13,398 bases of DNA, taken from positions 1,741 through 15,138 of the forward strand of contig JAOZRM010000060.1 of the NCBI GenBank assembly GCA_029940175.1, read 5' to 3'. The DNA comes from Candidatus Sabulitectum sp. GTDB taxonomy: Bacteria > Fermentibacterota > Fermentibacteria > Fermentibacterales > JCC-6. The translations under genes and the position numbers were made by a program. The notes beneath the pieces are model-generated. The model had not been told where the DNA came from and ran no database searches. It saw only the letters and a program-made list of their open reading frames with translations. Positions 1 to 6,497 of the stretch are shown one piece after another (the first letter of the stretch is position 1; each line of letters begins with the position of its first letter).

Positions 1-466
1 ATGTTGCGGTTATTACGGAACCCGGAGGAATCTTTACAACGCAATCATAATGAGACTGCCATACTGCCTTCTTTCCCACAAGACCCGGCACGGGCCATGA
101 GGAAAGGAAATCAACATCCTGCCAGCCTATTTCAATTCCACTGCATTTTGCTACTGCATCAAATCCTGAGATGGCTCTTGCAAGAAGCTGGTGACCGTAG
201 CAGATACCCATCTGAGGAACACCGGTTTCAACAGCATGTTTTATAAAAGCAATAGCACCATCCATAAAAGAAGAGTCATCAACAATTGAAAGTGAAGAGC
301 CTGAGTGTATCAGCGCACAGAAATCTTCAGGTGAGAGCGAGGGAAATTGTTCATCCACGGTAACTTTAATTACGGAAAAGGGAACATTGAGCCATGAGCT
401 GATAAGCCCGCCGGACAGCCCATCCACAGAATAATCGATAACACCAACCGGTTTCCTCGCAACCAT
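1..466 (-). CDS. Class I glutamine amidotransferase-like protein, C-terminal part beyond left edge
   Basis: Reading the minus strand from the ATG at 466 gives 155 codons with no stop, running off the window edge, so this is a real gene cut at its 3' end. The first residues (MVARKPVGVIDY) form a beta strand typical of the GATase fold. The nucleophile elbow MGICYGHQLL carries Cys89, followed by helix residues ARAISG. WQSHYD with His139 resembles the conserved strand before the catalytic His-Glu pair, which would lie outside the window. Family knowledge: class I GATases release ammonia from glutamine, or act as gamma-glutamyl hydrolases; stand-alone GMP-synthase-like forms are common and often of unknown substrate. 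A purine-rich AAGAAGGGA lies 5 nt before the ATG. It diverges from the radical SAM gene at 597. The family is clear; the substrate is not. Confidence 0.85.
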   Translation of the reverse strand, partial: MVARKPVGVIDYSVDGLSGGLISSWLNVPFSVIKVTVDEQFPSLSPEDFCALIHSGSSLSIVDDSSFMDGAIAFIKHAVETGVPQMGICYGHQLLARAISGFDAVAKCSGIEIGWQDVDFLSSWPVPGLVGKKAVWQSHYDCVVKIPPGSVITAT

Positions 467-521
467 GAGATCCCTTCTTAACCAACTGCTGGAGATGCAA
501 AAAACCACACCATGAATCAGT

Positions 522-550
522 ACAATAATTCACCTATCCAGCCATTGCAA
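522..550 (-). promoter_or_regulatory. Candidate sigma70 promoter for the amidotransferase gene
   Basis: On the minus strand TTGCAA (550-545), a 17-nt spacer and TATTGT (527-522) match the -35/-10 consensus at 4/6 and 4/6. It lies about 55 nt upstream of the ATG at 466. The -35 box is the same palindromic hexamer used by the candidate plus-strand promoter. This is motif evidence only. Confidence 0.35.
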
Positions 551-573
551 CCACGACACTGTTGAAGTATCAT
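545..573 (+). promoter_or_regulatory. Candidate sigma70 promoter for the radical SAM gene
   Basis: TTGCAA (545-550), a 17-nt spacer and TATCAT (568-573) match the -35/-10 consensus at 4/6 and 5/6. Transcription would start near 580, giving a leader of under 20 nt that contains the AGGGGAG ribosome site before the TTG start at 597. Confidence 0.5.
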
Positions 574-596
574 TTTCACTTCGAAAGGGGAGAATT

Positions 597-1601
597 TTGA
601 GAAAACTTATAGCGAGACAAAACAAGTTTCCTTTCTTTCGTCCTGTGCATCCAAGGCGCAGGCTGACAGTAAGAATGGATACCACCAACTACTGTAACTT
701 ACGTTGTTCCATGTGTCCAATGCGCCTTTCCGATAATGATCCTTCAAGGAAATGGAAACACATGAGCGATGAGATATTTCAGAAAATAAGAGCTGAGGTG
801 TTTCCTGTTGCGAGAACTGTTGGGATATCCTGTGGAGCAGAACCACTGACCAATCCGCATTTCACAAAACACCTGCAGGCTCTTTTTGAAAGCGGTGTTC
901 CTTACAGACAGATGGTCACCAATGGCACGCTGCTTACAGAAGAACTCATAGGCTCTATCCTTGAATACCCTCCTACCAGTCTTTTCATTTCTATTGATGG
1001 AGCCAACAGAGAAACCCATGGATCAATACGAGATGGTGCAGACCTTGATATGATAATGGCCATGATAGAAAAACTTGTTGCGCGGAGGGGCAAAAGAACG
1101 TTTCCCATGATCGGTTTCAGTACAACTCTGCAGAAGCACAACATTTCCCAGCTGTCAGATATTGTTCGTCTTGCTGGAAAGGCAGGCGCTCTGTCGGTTG
1201 GTGCAGTACCTCTAGTGCCTTATGAAGGGCTAAACACCCTGGATCTTGTTGTAGATCTAAATACCTTAGAAGCATCTGAGGAAATTTCCAGAGCCCGTCT
1301 GATTGCACAAAAACTTGGTGTCGAGTTTCATCTGTCCAGCGAAATATCTGACAGAGAATCAGCTCACCCGTGTCCATACCTGCAGGATACTCTGTTTATC
1401 GATCCGGATGGCTCTATTTTTCCGTGTCCGTACTGGAACACAGAACATCCGCTGGGAAACATTTCAGAGGGATTTCACAAAGTATGGACCGGTGGGGAAT
1501 ACAAAAGATTGAGAAACGGAAATTTCAGTACCCCGGACAATTGTCTTCAGTGCCCGGAAACAACATCAAGAACAGTGGAAGTTTTGAAAGCAAAGCAGTG
1601 A
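597..1601 (+). CDS. Radical SAM protein with C-terminal SPASM-like cysteines
   Basis: The protein has 334 residues. The radical SAM cluster motif CNLRCSMC supplies Cys33, Cys37 and Cys40 (CxxxCxxC), preceded by MDTTNY, and binds the [4Fe-4S] cluster that cleaves S-adenosylmethionine. A TIM-barrel-like region follows (SCGAEPLTN, then TNGTLLTEE, then LFISIDGAN). The last 80 residues carry Cys259, Cys277, Cys316 and Cys319 in the pattern HPCPYL, IFPCPYW, DNCLQC, typical of a SPASM/twitch region with an auxiliary Fe-S cluster. SPASM proteins often modify peptides or act in cofactor and sugar pathways, but no precursor peptide is visible nearby, so the substrate is unknown. The start is TTG at 597, chosen because GGGGAG lies 4 nt upstream; an internal ATG at Met27 has no good ribosome site and would leave almost nothing before the cluster motif. 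It ends exactly where the convergent gene ends. Confidence 0.9.
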   Translation: MRKLIARQNKFPFFRPVHPRRRLTVRMDTTNYCNLRCSMCPMRLSDNDPSRKWKHMSDEIFQKIRAEVFPVARTVGISCGAEPLTNPHFTKHLQALFESGVPYRQMVTNGTLLTEELIGSILEYPPTSLFISIDGANRETHGSIRDGADLDMIMAMIEKLVARRGKRTFPMIGFSTTLQKHNISQLSDIVRLAGKAGALSVGAVPLVPYEGLNTLDLVVDLNTLEASEEISRARLIAQKLGVEFHLSSEISDRESAHPCPYLQDTLFIDPDGSIFPCPYWNTEHPLGNISEGFHKVWTGGEYKRLRNGNFSTPDNCLQCPETTSRTVEVLKAKQ

Positions 1602-2117
1602 TCAGGGGAAAGCTGTGATTCCCATGAAACTTGTGATCAGCCAGCGATCATCTTCATAGATCAGTACAGATTGCTGAGGTATTTCCACACCTGAGGCAGT
1701 ACGGAAGATCATATCAACCATAGCGTCTCTGTTATCCACGCTGACTGAGACTATATCCAGCTCATAGGGTGCGTATCTTGCGGTCATCATGGGAAGAGAC
1801 AGGGTTGCCGAAAGATACTCTTTGATCTCCCAGTCTTCTGCGGCTTCCAGTTCGATGATATAGCCTACACTGCTCAGACGCTGCATGGCAGCCTCAGGAT
1901 CATTGTCGATATTCTGCTTCACAGAAACCAGCATCAAGTCTACCTGATCAAGAGCCTGAATAGAGAACAGATCTGATGCAACCAGCCCGTCCCCGGTCTG
2001 CAACGCAGTCATGAAATCGATCACAGTTAAACGAACAAGAGAATCAGCCTGAGTACCCTGGCCGTAGGCAAAACCTGCCAACAGAGAAACCAGAAGTACG
2101 AGAACCAACCTTCTCAT
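1602..2117 (-). CDS. Small secreted protein of unknown function
   Basis: The 171-residue product begins MRRLVLVLLVSLLAGFAYG, a clear Sec signal peptide with likely cleavage before QGTQ. There is no lipobox cysteine, so it is probably periplasmic or secreted. The mature part has a helical first half (VIDFMTALQTGDG) and a strand-rich second half ending DDRWLITSFMG, which resembles NTF2-like/DUF4878-type proteins where a 'W-I' strand closes the sheet. That resemblance is inference; I do not recognise a specific family. GGAGAGGGG lies just before the ATG. The gene converges on the radical SAM gene with no spacer and lies downstream of pepT on the same strand, separated by 75 nt. Confidence 0.85.
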   Translation of the reverse strand: MRRLVLVLLVSLLAGFAYGQGTQADSLVRLTVIDFMTALQTGDGLVASDLFSIQALDQVDLMLVSVKQNIDNDPEAAMQRLSSVGYIIELEAAEDWEIKEYLSATLSLPMMTARYAPYELDIVSVSVDNRDAMVDMIFRTASGVEIPQQSVLIYEDDRWLITSFMGITAFP

Positions 2118-2152
2118 AATGCCCCTCTCCTTTAATACACACCCCTGTCTAA

Positions 2153-2181
2153 ATAATAGGTATATAAGGCAGCTGAAGCAA
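2153..2181 (-). promoter_or_regulatory. Candidate promoter for the small secreted protein
   Basis: On the minus strand TTGCTT (2181-2176), a 17-nt spacer and TATTAT (2158-2153) give a good -10 and a weak -35. It lies in the 75-nt gap between the pepT stop and the ATG at 2117. A run of seven G (2182-2188 on the plus strand) sits just upstream. Read-through from pepT is the alternative. Confidence 0.35.
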
Positions 2182-2192
2182 GGGGGGGAAAA

Positions 2193-3410
2193 TTAGTGCT
2201 TCTCTCCCCATATTATCAACGTGTTTTTCAACCCCTCCAATGCAATTGAAAGCCCCTGTTCAGCCACCCATTCTCGTCTGGAATGAAACAGTTCTCCACC
2301 AGTTGGAAGGTTTGCAGTAGGAACCCCCATGAAGCTCAATCTTGAGCCGTCTGTACCTCCTCTTATTGAGCCTTCATGAACCGCCACTCCACACCGCTTC
2401 ATCCCCTCCAGAGCATAATCAACAAGACGTCTATCCTTCATAAGGATCTCTCCTGGATTGCTATACTGTTCCTTCATGGCAAGTTCAATCTTGGAGCCGG
2501 GAAACAGCGCAGTAAGACAGTCTCTTATAGCTTCCATTCTTCTCCGCCTCTTCACCATTCCCTCGGTTGTGAAGTCTCGAAGAATTACTTTCACCTCTGC
2601 AAAGCCGGCGGTTCCCTTAACGAAAAGGGGGTAATCAAATCCATCCCTGCCAGAGCTGTTCTCCGGCATTTCTTCACTGCGCATCAATGCTATCAACTCT
2701 CCTGCAACCCTTACAGCATTGATCATGCTGCCTGCTGCACTTCCAGGATGAACTTCTCTTCCAGTAATCTTCCAGTTCGCCGACCAGGCATTGAACGTTT
2801 CAGAAGATACCTCTACAACCTCGCTGCCATCCACTGTGTATGCAAAGTCTGCGCCAAAACGATCTACATCAAAATTTTCAACACCTCTACCAACTTCTTC
2901 ATCGGGAGTGAAGGCTATGACCACCTCGGGACGAAGAATATCCGAATTCTCCATGAGCCACTTGCAGGTTTCAATGATTATTGCCACTCCCGCCTTATCG
3001 TCTGCTCCCAGAAGAGTGGAGCCATCACTGGTAATTATGGTTCCTCCCTTATAGCGGATCATATCGGAACATTCTGCCGGATCGATCACAACATCTTCCC
3101 GGAGGAGAATAGGTAATCCATCCCAGTTTCTGTGCAACTGGGGAGTAACCCCTTCTCCGGGGGAGTCGGGAGAAGTATCCACATGTGCAATAAGACCAAT
3201 TACATCTCCGGTAATCCCACCTGGTACTTTTGCGTAGAGAACTCCTGTTTCAGAGAGAAATACATCAGTAAGACCCAGATCTATAAGTTCTGTTTCAAGT
3301 ATTCTCAGTAAATCGAACTGTCTGCTGCTGCTGGGAGTTTTTGAACTGTCTGGATCTGATGCAGTTGAAACTCTGGCATATCTGATAAATCTTTCTGCAA
3401 CGGGATTCAT
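2193..3410 (-). CDS. pepT: Peptidase T (tripeptide aminopeptidase)
   Basis: This is a cytosolic zinc metallopeptidase of family M20B that removes the N-terminal residue from tripeptides. The 405 residues match the usual length of about 408. All expected two-metal ligands are visible: His76 and Asp78 in IAHVDTSPDS, Asp137 in LGADDKAG, Glu171-Glu172 in FTPDEEVGRG, Asp194 in YTVDGSE, and His376 in LFHSRREWV. The lid/dimerisation domain carries REVHPGSAAGSMINA (His221) and RGGTDGSRLSF follows. The frame is open further upstream to a TTG at 3425, but AAAGGAG sits 5 nt before the ATG at 3410, so the ATG is the likely start. It diverges from the HTH-EIIA gene. Nothing looks degraded. Confidence 0.96.
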   Translation of the reverse strand: MNPVAERFIRYARVSTASDPDSSKTPSSSRQFDLLRILETELIDLGLTDVFLSETGVLYAKVPGGITGDVIGLIAHVDTSPDSPGEGVTPQLHRNWDGLPILLREDVVIDPAECSDMIRYKGGTIITSDGSTLLGADDKAGVAIIIETCKWLMENSDILRPEVVIAFTPDEEVGRGVENFDVDRFGADFAYTVDGSEVVEVSSETFNAWSANWKITGREVHPGSAAGSMINAVRVAGELIALMRSEEMPENSSGRDGFDYPLFVKGTAGFAEVKVILRDFTTEGMVKRRRRMEAIRDCLTALFPGSKIELAMKEQYSNPGEILMKDRRLVDYALEGMKRCGVAVHEGSIRGGTDGSRLSFMGVPTANLPTGGELFHSRREWVAEQGLSIALEGLKNTLIIWGEKH

Positions 3411-3441
3411 AAATGCTCCTTTCAAGAGACTTGGAAGAGTT

Positions 3442-3449
3442 AGTATAAT
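3442..3449. promoter_or_regulatory. Back-to-back candidate -10 elements for pepT and the HTH-EIIA/pyrBI cluster
   Basis: The plus strand reads TATAAT at 3444-3449, a perfect -10 for the HTH-EIIA gene. The minus strand reads TATACT at 3447-3442, a 5/6 -10 for pepT. The two overlap by 4 nt in the only 79-nt gap between the divergent genes. No convincing -35 box exists at 16-18 nt for either, so activators or an imperfect -35 would be needed. Confidence 0.35.
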
Positions 3450-3489
3450 TGGCTATCAAAGAATCAACCATAAGCGGGAGTTTATCAGA

Positions 3490-4212
3490 GTGAGTGTTTT
3501 TCTTACAGAGACTGATATTGCCAGATTTCTGGGACAGAGTCTCCCGGATACAAGAAAAGCAATTAAGTCCAGCAAATTAAAAAGCATGAGCAAACAGGGG
3601 CACAAAGTTTTCACAAGAGAAGATGTGCTCAACTGGCTTGCGGACAATTTCACTTCACTCACTTCAGACAGACTTATGATGGCTGACCATTCTTCTGCTG
3701 ACAGCGCAGGTCTGGATCCTTTTTCCTGCGGGATCACCCGACTACTTTCTGAGAGTGAAGTTTCCTTTCCAGACAAAACATCTACCAGAGCAAGTGTTCT
3801 GCGATTTATATCCAACAAAGCAGTTGAACGAGGTGCTGTTTACGACGCTGCTGAGCTTCTAGAGCAGCTGAAAAAGAGAGAAATCGTAGTATCTACTGCT
3901 CTGAAATGCGGAGCAGCGCTGATTCACCCCCTTGATATAAGACAACTGTATGTGGAGAAAGAGCTGCTACTACTGATCATACCCCCCAGACCTCTTCCAT
4001 TCGGGGAAGCCAGTGGAAGACTGACATCACTGTTTTTCCTTCTTCTCTTCCCGGATCCCCACCGACATGTTCACATTCTTGCAAGGTTGAACAGATTGCT
4101 GAGAAGTACAGATTTCATTGAGACAATTCTTCGAGCAGACTCACATGAGGAAGCTCTTGATATGGTGTATCGTCGCGAACTGGATGTGATAAGTTCCGGC
4201 GGAAAAAGCTGA
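3490..4212 (+). CDS. Helix-turn-helix protein fused to a PTS EIIA (PtsN/fructose type) domain
   Basis: The 240-residue protein has two parts. Residues 5-52 (LTETDIARFLG, then KVFTREDVLNWLADN) look like an excisionase/MerR-type helix-turn-helix module. Residues 100-235 look like a type-2 PTS EIIA domain: ALKCGAALIHPLD places His146 where PtsN-type domains carry the phosphorylated histidine, and HRHVHILARLNRLL with SHEEALDMV fits the domain's end. EIIA domains accept phosphate from HPr and, in PtsN-like proteins, act as regulators more than as transporters. No EIIB/EIIC gene is present here, so a regulatory role is more likely (inference). The start is GTG at 3490 with CGGGAG 9 nt upstream. The stop is 12 nt before pyrB, so the two are very probably co-transcribed. 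Domain assignments are by eye; the EIIA part is more certain than the HTH. Confidence 0.8.
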   Translation: MSVFLTETDIARFLGQSLPDTRKAIKSSKLKSMSKQGHKVFTREDVLNWLADNFTSLTSDRLMMADHSSADSAGLDPFSCGITRLLSESEVSFPDKTSTRASVLRFISNKAVERGAVYDAAELLEQLKKREIVVSTALKCGAALIHPLDIRQLYVEKELLLLIIPPRPLPFGEASGRLTSLFFLLLFPDPHRHVHILARLNRLLRSTDFIETILRADSHEEALDMVYRRELDVISSGGKS

Positions 4213-4224
4213 ATTGGAGGCATA

Positions 4225-5148
4225 GTGAGTTCGTTCAAAGACCAAGACATGATCTCCCTGAGGGACATGACCATTGATGACTTATGGACCATTGTCACTA
4301 AAGCGCAAGAGGTAAAAGCAGGTAAACACCGCGGATGCCTCAGGGACAAGACTATTGCATCTCTTTTTTTTGAACCATCCACCAGAACAAGGCTCTCGTT
4401 TGAATCCGCAGTTGTAAAGAGTGGCGGAAGTGTTTTCGGTTTTGCCGATCCTGGTTCATCTTCCCAGAAAAAGGGGGAGTCATTTTCTGATTCCATTAGA
4501 ACCGTCACAGGATATTGTGATGCCATGGTTATTCGTCACCCGGTTGAAGGTGCAGCAAGACTGGCCAGTGAAGTTGCAACGGTGCCGGTTATTAACGCTG
4601 GAGACGGAGCAAACCAGCATCCTACCCAGACATTCCTTGACCTGTTCACCATTCACGAAGAATTTGGACGATTGAAGGATCTGAAGATAGGAATTATGGG
4701 TGACTTGAAGTACGGTAGAACTGTTCATTCACTCACTCATGCCATGGCTCTTTTCGGCGCTGAAATGGTGTTTATCTCACCCCCCTCTCTTAAAATGCCG
4801 CAAACTATTCTTTCAGAACTGACCGATAAGGGAATTTCCTACAGAACGGCAAATACTCCAGAGGATGCAGCAGACATGAACCTGGATGTTCTCTACGTCA
4901 CAAGGATCCAGAAGGAGCGTTTCGGAGACCCGCAGGAATACAAGAATGTTGCACATGGATACCGTATTGATAAAAACACAATATCAGTACTGGGAGAGCA
5001 GGTAAGAATCATGCATCCTCTACCAAGAGTTGACGAAATTTCAGAGGAAGTAGATAAAACACCAAACGCCATTTACTTCACTCAGGCACACAATGGTGTT
5101 CCAACCAGGCAAGCTCTTCTGGGTCTTGTTACCGGAGGTATCAGCTAA
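4225..5148 (+). CDS. pyrB: Aspartate carbamoyltransferase catalytic chain
   Basis: PyrB joins carbamoyl phosphate and L-aspartate to make N-carbamoyl-L-aspartate, the committed step of pyrimidine synthesis in the cytosol. The 307 residues match the usual length of about 310. The carbamoyl phosphate site FFEPSTRTRLSFESA (Ser52-Thr55) is intact, the 80s loop has QKKGES, RHP places Arg104 and His105, NQHPTQTFLDL places His132 and Gln135, and MHPLPRVDEI closes the aspartate-binding domain. The start is GTG at 4225 with TTGGAGG 4 nt upstream. It overlaps pyrI by one base (TAATG), which implies coupled translation and matched amounts of the two chains. Confidence 0.97.
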   Translation: MSSFKDQDMISLRDMTIDDLWTIVTKAQEVKAGKHRGCLRDKTIASLFFEPSTRTRLSFESAVVKSGGSVFGFADPGSSSQKKGESFSDSIRTVTGYCDAMVIRHPVEGAARLASEVATVPVINAGDGANQHPTQTFLDLFTIHEEFGRLKDLKIGIMGDLKYGRTVHSLTHAMALFGAEMVFISPPSLKMPQTILSELTDKGISYRTANTPEDAADMNLDVLYVTRIQKERFGDPQEYKNVAHGYRIDKNTISVLGEQVRIMHPLPRVDEISEEVDKTPNAIYFTQAHNGVPTRQALLGLVTGGIS

Positions 5149-5609
5149 TGGAAAGAGCATACAAGGTATATGCAATTAACAATGGTACTGTAATTGATCA
5201 CATTCCCACTCCATTGGCATTGAAGGTTGTAGAAATTCTTGGTCTGGGCAACGAAGGCATATTCACAATTGGGGTTGGTTTTCTATCAAAACGTCTGCCT
5301 GGTGGAAAAGATATACTCAAAATAGAAAATAGAATTCTTCTGGAAAGTGAAACCGATACAATTGCTTTGATTGCTCCTGACGCAACCATCAACATCATCA
5401 AAGACGGAAGTGTCAGCGAGAAGCGGATAATCTCGATCCCTAAATCAATCTACGGAGTAATGCAGTGCCCTAATCCCAATTGCGCAACAAACAAACTTGG
5501 AGCACACAGGCATTTCAAGCTTGAAGACAAGGAAGACATGACATATCGCTGCCAGTACTGCGAAAGAGTTACAGAGATCATCCCGGGGAACCTTACAGCA
5601 CCGGAGTAA
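5148..5609 (+). CDS. pyrI: Aspartate carbamoyltransferase regulatory chain
   Basis: PyrI is the non-catalytic, zinc-binding chain that carries allosteric nucleotide control (CTP/UTP inhibition, ATP activation in enterobacterial enzymes). The 153 residues equal the E. coli length. The N-terminal allosteric domain reads INNGTVIDHIPTPLALKVVEIL. The zinc site is complete: Cys107 and Cys112 in CPNPNC, Cys135 and Cys138 in CQYC; this site holds the interface with PyrB. GGAGG inside the end of pyrB precedes the ATG. Presence of pyrI predicts a B2-type c6r6 holoenzyme with feedback control. Confidence 0.97.
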   Translation: MERAYKVYAINNGTVIDHIPTPLALKVVEILGLGNEGIFTIGVGFLSKRLPGGKDILKIENRILLESETDTIALIAPDATINIIKDGSVSEKRIISIPKSIYGVMQCPNPNCATNKLGAHRHFKLEDKEDMTYRCQYCERVTEIIPGNLTAPE

Positions 5610-5632
5610 TCTGCACAGTAATGCAATAAATA

Positions 5633-5665
5633 ACAAAGGGGGCAACCATAAGCTTGCTCCCTTGT
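5633..5665. terminator. Hairpin between convergent pyrI and secreted paralog A
   Basis: A 12-bp stem with one bulged A and one G-T pair surrounds an 8-nt loop (arms 5633-5645 and 5654-5665). On the minus strand the stem is followed by a T-rich tract (TTTGTTATTTATT), so it fits best as the terminator of the gene ending at 5692. On the plus strand the stem follows pyrI by 23 nt but lacks a T run, so termination there would be weaker. Confidence 0.6.
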
Positions 5666-5691
5666 CCAGCATAAGCCGAAAAAGTGACTAC

Positions 5692-6390
5692 CTAGAAGTT
5701 GGCTTTAATACCAGCCCAGGTGGATCTTTCCAGCACCAGAATATCGTCAAATACAAGCTCAAAGGCTGCATCAGTAGTTCCAGGTGTCCACCAGACTATG
5801 CCGAGACCGTCAAATCCCTGAACACAAGGTGAAAGCTGAACAGGCTCTGACTGGATCCAGCCATACTGTCCAATTGGCTTAAAGGGGAACGCTTTGCGAA
5901 TCTCAATCCAGTACTTCTGCCCGGGGGCAAAATCCAACCATGGGTCGAATTCGTACTCCATCATATAGTAGCTTCCATCAACAACCTCTGTGTATTCACC
6001 TGGGTTAATCATCCAGCTCTGTATAGCGGATGTGTGCTGAGGAAGTGTAGGAGCCTCTCCTGTTCCGTCATCCAGATAAAGATAGATCTCTATCGGAGAA
6101 TCGACAGGTCCGCCGGTACCGTTCCAGTATTCGCCCCACCAGCGAATTCGGTTGACACAAGTTGCAGCGGAGAACATCACATCATCAGCAACACCGGAAT
6201 CATATGCCGGATACAAGTCGTCATAAAACTGAGAAACAATGGCATAGCCTGTAGGAAGCTGACTCCAAAATACAGTCTCGCCATCAGTTCCACCCCATGT
6301 ACTTACTCCTGCTGTACCACCGGAAAAGGTTATCTCCCCTGCAAAACCAAGTGCTGCTACCAGCGCAAGAATAGGCGTAACAAGCTTCAT
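5692..6390 (-). CDS. Secreted beta-rich protein, tandem paralog A
   Basis: The 232-residue product starts with a Sec signal peptide (MKLVTPILALVAALGFA, cut before GEIT). The mature protein is rich in aromatic and acidic residues and predicted beta strands: NRIRWWGEYWNG, IEIYLYLDDGTG, QKYWIEIRKAF, DAAFELVFDD. The 'VADD...I.WWG.Y' pattern is common in secreted beta-sandwich proteins of FCB-like and candidate-phylum genomes; I do not know a function. No anchor, lipobox or C-terminal sorting domain is present. GGGAG precedes the ATG. It is the downstream copy of a tandem pair with 6498-7193: 36 consecutive residues near the C terminus (SEPVQL to LVFDD) are identical, while the N-terminal half differs widely. 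Confidence 0.85.
   Translation of the reverse strand: MKLVTPILALVAALGFAGEITFSGGTAGVSTWGGTDGETVFWSQLPTGYAIVSQFYDDLYPAYDSGVADDVMFSAATCVNRIRWWGEYWNGTGGPVDSPIEIYLYLDDGTGEAPTLPQHTSAIQSWMINPGEYTEVVDGSYYMMEYEFDPWLDFAPGQKYWIEIRKAFPFKPIGQYGWIQSEPVQLSPCVQGFDGLGIVWWTPGTTDAAFELVFDDILVLERSTWAGIKANF
5743..5852 (-). repeat. Near-identical 110-nt patch, copy in paralog A
   Basis: Comparing 5743-5852 with 6549-6658 base by base shows only two differences in 110 nt. It encodes part of the C-terminal domain. The flanking coding sequence diverges much more, including at silent positions, so this segment looks recently homogenised. Confidence 0.85.
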
Positions 6391-6426
6391 TTCTCTCCCA
6401 ATCGATAAAGCAGACTATCAAAATCA

Positions 6427-6474
6427 AAACAGGGGCAAGCTTTCACTCACCCCTGTTTCTCCGGTAAAACCGGA
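6427..6474 (-). terminator. Terminator-like hairpin pair between the tandem paralogs
   Basis: Arms AAACAGGGG (6427-6435) and CCCCTGTTT (6450-6458) form a perfect 9-bp stem with a 14-nt loop. On the minus strand it is followed by TTGATTTTGAT, a modest T-rich tract. Just upstream on the minus strand a second hairpin, TCCGGT-AAA-ACCGGA (6460-6474), has a 6-bp stem. The position, 24 nt past the stop of paralog B and 37 nt before the start of paralog A, suggests partial termination that would lower expression of paralog A. Confidence 0.6.
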
Positions 6475-6497
6475 TAATATCTGTAATCTAACCTAAC

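Noticed and set aside
1..246. Plus-strand reading frame at the left edge
   Set aside because: It is antisense to the amidotransferase, which has a catalytic motif and an open frame across the same bases.
2182..2188. Run of seven G as a phase-variation tract
   Set aside because: It is short, lies upstream of the candidate -35 box rather than in the spacer or a coding region, and nothing suggests switching.
2376..3116. Long plus-strand reading frame (246 codons) opposite pepT
   Set aside because: pepT is complete with all metal ligands on the other strand; this frame has no ribosome site, no recognisable motif and a composition typical of antisense translation.
4071..4526. Minus-strand reading frame across the HTH-EIIA/pyrB junction
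   Set aside because: It overlaps two well-supported genes and has no motif or ribosome site.
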